Below the pieces are notes generated by a model. The model saw only the letters and a program-made list of their open reading frames with translations, ran no database searches and was not told the origin of the DNA. From positions 1-7,577 of the forward strand of contig WFXV01000054.1 in NCBI GenBank assembly GCA_015490435.1: a stretch of DNA of 7,577 nt, written 5' to 3'. A program made the translations under genes and the position numbers. The stretch is from Thermaceae bacterium (GTDB taxonomy: Bacteria; Deinococcota; Deinococci; Deinococcales; Marinithermaceae). This document shows positions 1 through 5,252 of this stretch, piece after piece; the stretch's first letter is position 1, and each line of letters begins with the position of its first letter.

Positions 1-798
1 CGTGTGGAGGGCGGCGAACCGCCCGTCGGCGGCGAGCAGAATCAGCCCGCCCTCGCCCCCGAGCTCGCGGGCGAGCGCGAGCGCCCGCCGGGCGGCCTCC
101 TCCGGCGCGCGCGTGGCCAGCGCCGAGACCGCCCGGTAGGCGACCAAGGCCCGGGCCAAAAACTCCCCCTCACCGGTGGCGCTCGCCGCCCCAAGGCCGG
201 CCTCGGCGTAGGTGCCGGCCCCGGGGAGTGGGGTGTCCCCCACCCGGCCCACCCTTTTGTCCACGATGCCGCCGGTGGAGGTGGCGGCGGCGAGGCGGCC
301 CTCGGCGTCCAGGGCCACCGCGCCCACGGTGCCGCTCGTCCGTCCCCCCTCCCGGCGGATCTTCTGCCAGCGGGAAAGCGCCCGCTCGGTGACGAGCCGC
401 TCCGGGGGGTGGTGGGGAATCCCCCGCTCGCGGGCAAAAAGGCTCGCCCCCTCGCCCGAGAGCAAAATGTGCTCGGAGTCCATCACCTCGCGGGCGAGGA
501 GGATGGGGTTTTTCACGTCCCTGACCGCCGCCACCGCGCCGAAGCGGAGCCCCTCGCCGACCATCACCGCCGCGTCCATCTCGACGAAGCCCTGGCGGTT
601 CAGGGCGCTCCCGGTGCCGGCGTTAAAGAGGGGGTCGTCCTCGAGCACGCGCACCGCCTCGACCGCGGCCTCGAGCGCGCTTCCCCCGGCCTTTAGCACC
701 GCCCAGCCGGCGTCCCGCGCCCGGCGTACCCCTTCGAGCACCGCTTCCTCGTGGTCCGGTTCGATCCTTCCCGCGCCGCCGTGCACCAGGATGCGCAT
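1..798 (-). CDS. Isoaspartyl peptidase / L-asparaginase (plant-type, Ntn hydrolase), C-terminus cut by window edge
   Basis: Hydrolyses isoaspartyl dipeptides and L-asparagine, in the cytoplasm in most bacterial relatives. Translating the minus strand from the ATG at 798 gives 266 open codons to the window edge. The protein opens with MRILVHGGAG and carries FNAGTGSALN (residues 58-67), then the autoprocessing site GTVGAVALD (156-164). Thr157 is the expected nucleophile, freed when the precursor cleaves itself into alpha (about 156 residues) and beta chains. TSTGG (173-177) and GRVGDTPLPGAGTYA (184-198) are the family's substrate-pocket segments. Family members are about 300-320 residues, so some 30-50 C-terminal residues lie outside the window. 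The ATG overlaps the stop of the upstream gene in TGATG, which implies translational coupling. No separate promoter or Shine-Dalgarno was seen. The family call is firm; the choice between asparaginase, isoaspartyl peptidase and glycosylasparaginase activity is not. Confidence 0.95.
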   Translation of the reverse strand, partial: MRILVHGGAGRIEPDHEEAVLEGVRRARDAGWAVLKAGGSALEAAVEAVRVLEDDPLFNAGTGSALNRQGFVEMDAAVMVGEGLRFGAVAAVRDVKNPILLAREVMDSEHILLSGEGASLFARERGIPHHPPERLVTERALSRWQKIRREGGRTSGTVGAVALDAEGRLAAATSTGGIVDKRVGRVGDTPLPGAGTYAEAGLGAASATGEGEFLARALVAYRAVSALATRAPEEAARRALALARELGGEGGLILLAADGRFAALHT

Positions 799-1244
799 CA
801 GAAGACCTCCATGACGAAACCCACCGTGTAGCGAACGAAACCCGGCTCCCCCAGGTAGCGGGCGAGCTCGAGGTAGGGGCGGTAGCCGCGCTCCGGCAGC
901 GCGAGCCCGGCGTAGACCACGGCGTAGCCCACCTCGCCCACCGCGAAGCGGTAGCCGCCGTCCTCGGCGAGCACGGTGAGGCCCACCGCGGCGCCGGCCC
1001 CGAGGTAGGGCCGGACCAGGGGGAAGGGCAGGAAGGCCGCCACCCCGGCCTCGGCCAGGACCCCGCTCGGCGCCCCGAAGCGGAGGCCGCCCCGGAGCCA
1101 GAGGGGCTCGAGCTCGAGGGAGACCCCCACCGAGGAGAGGAACCGGGTGCCGGCCTCGGTGCGCACCCCTACCGAGAAGTCGAGCCCGCTCGCATACCCC
1201 AACACCCCGAGGAGCACGGGAAATAAGAGCAAAAGGCGCCGCAC
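798..1244 (-). CDS. Small secreted beta-barrel-like (outer-membrane-type) protein, 148 aa
   Basis: I do not recognise a named family. The frame stays open upstream to an ATG at 1424, but that extension runs antiparallel-coded through the CDGSH gene, the duplication and the palindrome, so I place the start at the GTG at 1244. From there the protein begins MRRLLLLFPVLLGVLGYASG: two arginines, a hydrophobic core and a GYA|S-like signal peptidase site after about residue 18. The mature part (about 130 residues) alternates hydrophobic and polar residues in short Gly/Tyr-rich strands, for example near residues 22-32, 76-95 and 100-120. It ends VGFVMEVF with a terminal Phe, as is typical of outer-membrane barrels. 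Size suits an eight-stranded barrel. This is inference from pattern. The gene overlaps the asparaginase start by one base, so the two are probably co-translated. A small periplasmic beta-sandwich protein is the main alternative. Confidence 0.72.
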   Translation of the reverse strand: MRRLLLLFPVLLGVLGYASGLDFSVGVRTEAGTRFLSSVGVSLELEPLWLRGGLRFGAPSGVLAEAGVAAFLPFPLVRPYLGAGAAVGLTVLAEDGGYRFAVGEVGYAVVYAGLALPERGYRPYLELARYLGEPGFVRYTVGFVMEVF

Positions 1245-1256
1245 ACCGATACCATA
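1245..1256 (-). promoter_or_regulatory. Putative -10 box for leaderless transcription of the beta-barrel-like gene
   Basis: On the minus strand TATGGT (1256-1251) is followed by exactly six bases and then the GTG at 1244. This TAnnnT-plus-six arrangement matches the leaderless promoters known from Deinococcota, with the start site falling on the start codon. There is no Shine-Dalgarno before this GTG, which fits. No good -35 hexamer is visible; that zone lies inside the palindrome. Prediction only. Confidence 0.4.
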
Positions 1257-1265
1257 ACCAATGAA

Positions 1266-1287
1266 GGCCGGCCCCGCGGGGCCGGCC
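1266..1287 (-). terminator. 22-bp perfect GC palindrome, probable hairpin/terminator after the CDGSH gene
   Basis: The 22 bases form a perfect inverted repeat made only of G and C, centred on CCCCGCGGGG. On the minus strand a GAAGG/CCTTC flank can extend the stem with a two-base bulge. It lies about 17 nt past the second copy of the duplicated stop codon and 21 nt before the next start. Such a stem would be very stable in RNA. The sequence after it on the minus strand is TTCATTGGTTATG, so there is no proper U tract. It could be an intrinsic terminator with a weak tail, a pause or attenuator, or mRNA 3'-end protection. Confidence 0.5.
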
Positions 1288-1303
1288 CCTTCGCGCTTAC
1301 AAG

Positions 1304-1351
1304 CTAGCCCAGTTCGATCTCCACCTTCTAGCCCAGTTCGATCTCCACCTT
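1304..1351. repeat. Perfect 24-bp tandem duplication spanning a stop codon
   Basis: Positions 1304-1327 and 1328-1351 are identical with no spacer. The unit starts ctagcccagttcgat and ends tccacctt on the plus strand. Read leftward, each copy encodes KVEIELG followed by TAG. The upstream copy (1328-1351) is the real C-terminus of the CDGSH protein; the second (1304-1327) repeats the last seven codons and stop as 3' untranslated sequence in the same frame. Perfect identity suggests a recent or conserved slippage event. Confidence 0.97.
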
Positions 1352-1522
1352 GGGGGCCTGGAAACCCAGCCGCCCGTGGCTCCCGTCGCAAAAGGGCTTT
1401 TTCTCCGAGTGGCCGCAGCGGCAAAGCGCCAGGCGCTGGCCCTCCCGTTCTTCACCATTGACCCGGTACCGCCCGCCGGTTTCGATCAAGTAGGGCCCGT
1501 TCTCGAGCGCCACGATCCGCAT
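1328..1522 (-). CDS. CDGSH-type [2Fe-2S] iron-sulfur protein, 64 aa
   Basis: A small soluble protein of the mitoNEET/CDGSH family, which binds one redox-active [2Fe-2S] cluster through three Cys and one His. The signature CRCGHSEKKPFCDGSH spans residues 34-49, giving Cys34, Cys36, Cys45 and His49 as ligands in the standard CxCxxSxxxPxCDGxH spacing. The N-terminal half (GPYLIETGGRYRVNGEE) forms the usual short beta region. There is no membrane anchor or signal peptide, so it should be cytoplasmic. The length matches small bacterial single-domain members. The ATG at 1522 has a strong Shine-Dalgarno at 1529-1535. It lies 69 nt after uvrD and may be transcribed both with it and from its own promoter. 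Bacterial partners of this family are poorly known; electron transfer or cluster transfer are the usual proposals. Confidence 0.95.
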   Translation of the reverse strand: MRIVALENGPYLIETGGRYRVNGEEREGQRLALCRCGHSEKKPFCDGSHGRLGFQAPKVEIELG

Positions 1523-1528
1523 CCCTTC

Positions 1529-1535
1529 CCTCCTT
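1529..1535 (-). promoter_or_regulatory. Strong Shine-Dalgarno for the CDGSH gene
   Basis: The minus strand reads AAGGAGG, six bases before the ATG at 1522. It is the only textbook-strength ribosome binding site before a start in this window; the other starts appear leaderless or coupled. It fixes the CDGSH start and suggests that this small protein is made at high level. Confidence 0.8.
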
Positions 1536-1543
1536 CGCCCCCA

Positions 1544-1549
1544 AAGCTA
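1544..1549 (-). promoter_or_regulatory. Candidate -10 box for the CDGSH gene
   Basis: TAGCTT on the minus strand fits TAnnnT. A start site about seven bases downstream (near 1537) would leave a roughly 15-nt leader that just contains the Shine-Dalgarno. No convincing -35 is seen, although a T-rich run (CTTTTCTT, about 1562-1569) lies upstream. Weak evidence; transcription from uvrD could serve instead. The rest of the gap 1523-1591 shows no clear terminator for uvrD. Confidence 0.3.
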
Positions 1550-1591
1550 CCCAGGAATGGAAGAAAAGACTCGGGAACGCGGCACAATCGG

Positions 1592-3721
1592 CTAACCCAC
1601 CCGCTCGAGCCCGGCGTACTTCACCAGGAGCTTTTTCAGCCCCACCCCCTCGAAGTGCACCGTGACCTCGGCCCGGGCTCCCTCGCCCCGGGCGGCGACC
1701 ACGGTCCCGAGCCCGAACCGGGGGTGGCGGACCCGCTCCCCGCCCTTGAAGCTCCCGGGCTCCTTGGCCTTGGGCTTCGCCGCCGTCGGGCGCACCTCGC
1801 CGTAGGCCGAAACCGGGCGGAGGAGCTCCGAGGGGATCTCCTCGAGAAACCGGCTCGGCTCCACCCGCTCCCGCTTGCCGTAGAGCTCGCGCTCGCTCGC
1901 GTGGGTGAGGTAGAGCCGCTCCATCGCCCGGGTGATGCCCACGTAGAATAGCCGCCTTTCCTCCTCGAGCTCTTCAGCGGTTGTGCTCGAGCGGTGGGGA
2001 AGCAGCCCCTCCTCCACCCCCACCAGAAAGACCACCTTGAACTCGAGCCCCTTGGCGTTGTGCAGGGTCATGAGCCGGACCGCGCCCTCGGCCTCGTTCC
2101 CGGGCTCCTCGGCCCGGGCGGTGAGCGCCACCTCGTCGAGGAACTCGGCGAGGGCACCGCCCCCCGCCTCCTCCAACTCGCCGGCGGCCCGGAGGAGCTC
2201 CTCCACGTTCTCGAGCCGCTCCTCGCCCCCGGGCTCGGCGAGCAGGTAGGCGCGGTAGTCGGTGGCGGCGATCACCTCCTCGAAGAAGGCCCGGGGGCCC
2301 AGGGACGCCGCCCGCTCGGTGAGGGCCTCGAGCAGGTCGAGAAACCGCCGCACCGCCTCCGCCTGCCGGGGGGAGAGCACCGCGTCGGCCCGGCGGAGGG
2401 CGGCCAGGAACCCGATCCCCTCCCGCTCGGCGAGCGTCTTGATGCGCTCGACGCTCTTCGCCCCGATCCCCCGGGGCGGGGTGTTCAGGATCCTAAGGAG
2501 GGCGACCTCGTCACCTGGGAGGACCGCCGCCCGGGCGTAGGCGAGCAGGTCCTTGACCTCGCGCCGGGCGAAGAAGGCGGTGCCTCCCACCACCCGGTGG
2601 GCCACCCCCTCGCGGCGAAACGCCTCCTCGAGCACCCGGGACTGGGCGTTGGTGCGGTAGAGCACGGCGATCTCGTCGGGCCGGTAGCGCTCGAGAAGGC
2701 GCCGGGCCTCCCGGGCCACAAAGGCGGCCTCGTCGCGGTGGTCGAAGGCGGTGTAGCGGAGGACGGGCTCGCCCCCCGCCTTCACCGGACGGAGCACCTT
2801 CTCGATCCGGGCCGCGTTCCTCGCGATCACCGCGTTCGCCACCTGGAGGATCGCCTCGGTGGAGCGGTAGTTGGTCTCGAGCTTGTAGACCTTGGCCCCG
2901 GGGAAGTCCTTGGGGAAGCGGAGGATGTTCTCGAGGTCGGCGCTTCTGAAGCCGTAGATCGACTGGTCGGGGTCGCCCACCACCACCAGCTCCGAGCCCT
3001 CGTCGTAAAGCAGCTTGACGAAGCGGAACTGGGCGGGGTTCGTGTCCTGGTACTCGTCCACGTGGACGAACCGGGCCCGGGCCCGCACCCGCGCGAGCAC
3101 GTCGGGGTGGGCCTCGAAGAGCTCGAGGGCGCGGAGCAACAGGTCGGAGAAATCCACCGCCCCGAGCGCGCGCATCCGCGCTTGGTAAGCGGAAAAGACC
3201 TCGGCGAAGGCTTCAAGCCCGATCCCCGCCACCCAGTCGGGGAGCTCGGCGAGGGCCGCCTCGAACCCCTCCCCCGCCGAGCGCGACTTGACCCGGTCGA
3301 TCCAGGCCCGCACCGCCGTCGGCCGGGCCTCGACGCCGAGCGCGGCCAGCACCTCCTTGATGACCTGGAGCTGATCGTCCTCGTCGTAGACGGGAAAACC
3401 CGGCGCGAGCCCGATGCGCTCGCCGTAGACCCGAAGCACCCGGAGGGCCGCCGAGTGGAAGGTGGCGGTCCAGAGGTCGCCGGCGGCCCGGCCGACCAGG
3501 CCGGAAAGCCGCGTCTTCAGCTCGTCGGCGGCCTTGTTGGTGAAGGTCACCGCCAGGATCTGGGCCGGGTGCACCCCGCGCCGGGCGATCAGGTAGCCGA
3601 TCCGGTGGACCACCGTGCGGGTCTTGCCGGAGCCGGCGCCGGCCACCACCAGGGCCGGCCCGCCCTCATGCAGCGCCACCGCGCGTTGTTCGTCGTTCAG
3701 GGGGTCGAGCAGGGCGTCCAT
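1592..3721 (-). CDS. uvrD: UvrD/PcrA-type superfamily 1 DNA helicase, 709 aa
   Basis: An ATP-driven 3'-5' DNA helicase/translocase acting in nucleotide excision and mismatch repair, recombination control and rescue of stalled RNA polymerase. All SF1A motifs are present in order: Q motif LNDEQRAV (8-15), Walker A AGAGSGKT (27-34), Ia TFTNKAADEL (59-68), TATFHS (85-90), Walker B VDEYQDTN (221-228), III VVGDPDQSIYGFRSA (247-261), IV LETNYRS (281-287), YRTNAQSR (355-362), V MTLHNAKGLEF (551-561) and VI RLFYVGITRAMERLYLT (590-606). Residues about 657-709 form the Tudor-like tail (GERVRHPRFGLGTVV), known in PcrA/UvrD to contact RNA polymerase. Length is normal and nothing is missing. The start ATG lies 11 nt after the bshC stop with no Shine-Dalgarno, so it probably depends on bshC translation. 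Whether it is best called UvrD or PcrA cannot be decided from sequence alone. Confidence 0.98.
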   Translation of the reverse strand: MDALLDPLNDEQRAVALHEGGPALVVAGAGSGKTRTVVHRIGYLIARRGVHPAQILAVTFTNKAADELKTRLSGLVGRAAGDLWTATFHSAALRVLRVYGERIGLAPGFPVYDEDDQLQVIKEVLAALGVEARPTAVRAWIDRVKSRSAGEGFEAALAELPDWVAGIGLEAFAEVFSAYQARMRALGAVDFSDLLLRALELFEAHPDVLARVRARARFVHVDEYQDTNPAQFRFVKLLYDEGSELVVVGDPDQSIYGFRSADLENILRFPKDFPGAKVYKLETNYRSTEAILQVANAVIARNAARIEKVLRPVKAGGEPVLRYTAFDHRDEAAFVAREARRLLERYRPDEIAVLYRTNAQSRVLEEAFRREGVAHRVVGGTAFFARREVKDLLAYARAAVLPGDEVALLRILNTPPRGIGAKSVERIKTLAEREGIGFLAALRRADAVLSPRQAEAVRRFLDLLEALTERAASLGPRAFFEEVIAATDYRAYLLAEPGGEERLENVEELLRAAGELEEAGGGALAEFLDEVALTARAEEPGNEAEGAVRLMTLHNAKGLEFKVVFLVGVEEGLLPHRSSTTAEELEEERRLFYVGITRAMERLYLTHASERELYGKRERVEPSRFLEEIPSELLRPVSAYGEVRPTAAKPKAKEPGSFKGGERVRHPRFGLGTVVAARGEGARAEVTVHFEGVGLKKLLVKYAGLERVG

Positions 3722-3732
3722 GCGGGGCCAGT

Positions 3733-5229
3733 TTACCCGCCGAGGGCGATCACCCGCCGGTCACCCGGGGGGAGGCCGAGGAGCTTTTCCAGGGCCTCCT
3801 CGCCGTAGTGGAGGAAGAAGTAGAGGTAGGGTAGGGCGAACTCCTGGAGCCGGCCGCCGGGCCGCAGGTGGAGCCTGAGCCTCTCGAACTGCCGGCGGAG
3901 GACCGCGTCCCGCTGCATCCGGGCGCGGGCCACCTTCCCCGCGAGGCGGCCGACCTCCGCCCGCAACCGCCCCCGGACCCGGGCCAGGGCGGGCTCCAGG
4001 GTGGGGTCGAGCTCTGCGAGGGCCCGGGCCGCCTCCTCGAAGGCGGCTTCCCCCTCGAGCACCGCCCGGGCCACCCGCGCCGAGGCCAGGGCCGCGCGGG
4101 CGAGCGCTTCCCGGAAGGCGGCCTCGGGGGCCTCGGCGAAGGCCCAGGGGTCGAGCCCGTGGCGCGCGATCAGCCGGCGTACCGGGGGCTCGAGCACGAG
4201 CGCCCGGGTTCTCTGGAGCACCGCCGGAGGCTCGATCCCGTGGCGGCGGTAGAGCGGGGGCAGCTCGGCGACGTAGGCGAGCTCCCCGGGACCCACCCAA
4301 AACCCAGCGGTGGGCAGCACCCGGTCCTGGAGCACCGGCCGGAGCGCGGCCGAGGGGGTGATCCGCCCGGGCTCGGCGTCGAGGAGGGCGAGGAGGTCCT
4401 CCCGGGTGTAGGTCCCGAGGCCGTCGGTAAACCGCCCGGATTCGAAGAAGAGCCGCCGCCGCACCCCGTCCTCGCCCTCGAGGAAAAGGAGCGTCGCACC
4501 CTTGGGGGTGCCGAGGGTGGGCCGGAGCCCCCGGGCCTTGAGCGCCCGGCGCCCTTCCTCGAGCGCCTCGACCGAGGCCAGGGGGTCCTCGATCTCCGCC
4601 CTTAGCCCCTCGCGAAAGAGGGGCGCGAGCTCGGGCGCCAGGGGGTCGAAGGGCACGAGCCCCCGCTCGCCGAAGAAGAAAAGGAGCCCCCGCGCGAACG
4701 CCTCGGAAAAACTCCCTGCCCCCGAGAGCGCGTCGAGGAAGTCCCGGGCCCGGGCGGGCTCGGGGGCGAGGGCTAAAAGCGCCCGGGCGACCGCCCCCTC
4801 ATAAGGCCCATAGGGAATGCGCCCCACCGGCGGCCCCACCGGGAGCGGCAGGGAAAAGCGAAGCAGTCGCCCTTCGTGAATCCAAAGGGCGGAGCGGACC
4901 TCGGCCACGTCGTGGTCCTGGCTCGCCACCCAGAAGACCGGGGTCCCGGCTCCGGCGAGGAGGTCCCGGACCTTGTAGAAGACGAGCGCGGGCCCCAGGA
5001 AGAGCCCCGCCTGCTGTCCCGCCACCCGGGCCTTAGCATCCACCTCGCCGAGCCGCCGCGCCGCGCGAAGCGCCGGCTCGGGCGCCCCGAGCCGGGCGAG
5101 GTAGGCGGAAAGCGCCGCCGCGGTCTCGGGCCTCGGGCGCCCGGGCCCGGCCTCGCGCGACTTGAGCGCGGCCTCGCCCAAGGGAAGCCAGCCGGAAAGC
5201 GCTTCCCCGTACTCCGCCACGCCCTCCAC
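3733..5229 (-). CDS. bshC: Bacillithiol synthase BshC (cysteine-adding enzyme), 498 aa
   Basis: Catalyses the proposed last step of bacillithiol synthesis, adding L-cysteine to glucosamine-malate in the cytoplasm. The family hallmarks are clear: GQQAGLFLGPALVFYK (71-86), PVFWVASQDHDVAEV (97-111) with the conserved D-H-D group, and PVGPPVGRIPYGPY (about 130-143). A charged helical stretch (about 410-450) matches the coiled coil used for dimerisation, followed by PGGRLQEFALPYLYFFLHYGE, the conserved C-terminal P-x-G-x-LQE segment. It is somewhat shorter than the roughly 540-residue Bacillus enzyme. The start is GTG at 5229; a GTG three codons downstream (5220) is equally possible, since neither has a well-spaced Shine-Dalgarno. 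It heads a leftward set with uvrD and is divergent from the mutase gene by 23 bp. The bshA and bshB genes are not in the window. Confidence 0.95.
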   Translation of the reverse strand: MEGVAEYGEALSGWLPLGEAALKSREAGPGRPRPETAAALSAYLARLGAPEPALRAARRLGEVDAKARVAGQQAGLFLGPALVFYKVRDLLAGAGTPVFWVASQDHDVAEVRSALWIHEGRLLRFSLPLPVGPPVGRIPYGPYEGAVARALLALAPEPARARDFLDALSGAGSFSEAFARGLLFFFGERGLVPFDPLAPELAPLFREGLRAEIEDPLASVEALEEGRRALKARGLRPTLGTPKGATLLFLEGEDGVRRRLFFESGRFTDGLGTYTREDLLALLDAEPGRITPSAALRPVLQDRVLPTAGFWVGPGELAYVAELPPLYRRHGIEPPAVLQRTRALVLEPPVRRLIARHGLDPWAFAEAPEAAFREALARAALASARVARAVLEGEAAFEEAARALAELDPTLEPALARVRGRLRAEVGRLAGKVARARMQRDAVLRRQFERLRLHLRPGGRLQEFALPYLYFFLHYGEEALEKLLGLPPGDRRVIALGG

Positions 5230-5252
5230 GATACCCCGCCTAATATGGAGGC
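5230..5252. promoter_or_regulatory. Compact divergent promoter region between bshC and the phosphohexomutase gene
   Basis: Only 23 bp separate the two start codons. The A+T patch CTAATAT (5240-5246) can act both ways. Rightward, TAATAT (5241-5246) stands six bases before the ATG at 5253, the leaderless TAnnnT geometry; the intervening GGAGG (5247-5251) is only one base from the ATG, too close for a normal ribosome site. Leftward, TATTAG (5245-5240) lies ten bases before the GTG at 5229, giving a start near 5233. No -35 boxes are evident; they would lie inside the opposing coding regions. Confidence 0.5.

Noticed and set aside
4..696. Rightward open frame at the left edge
   Set aside because: It is the exact antisense codon phase of the asparaginase gene. 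The leftward reading has all family motifs and the rightward one has none.
1245..1424. N-terminal extension of the beta-barrel-like protein from an ATG at 1424
   Set aside because: The extension passes through the CDGSH coding end, the tandem duplication and the palindrome, and reads as repeats without a signal sequence. The GTG at 1244 gives a clean signal peptide and a TAnnnT box.
1523..1591. Possible terminator after uvrD (T-rich run near 1562-1569)
   Set aside because: A T-rich run exists on the minus strand but I could not find a stable stem directly before it.
1592..3721. MTLHNAKGLEF in UvrD motif V, with Asn where Ser or Ala is more usual
   Set aside because: The position varies in the family and all catalytic residues are intact, so I do not read it as a functional change.
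1994..3808. Long rightward open frame of about 600 codons antisense to uvrD
   Set aside because: Its product is a low-complexity Gly/Glu/Leu/Pro string with no motif, lying opposite a complete helicase. Such antisense frames are expected where GC is high and stop codons are rare.
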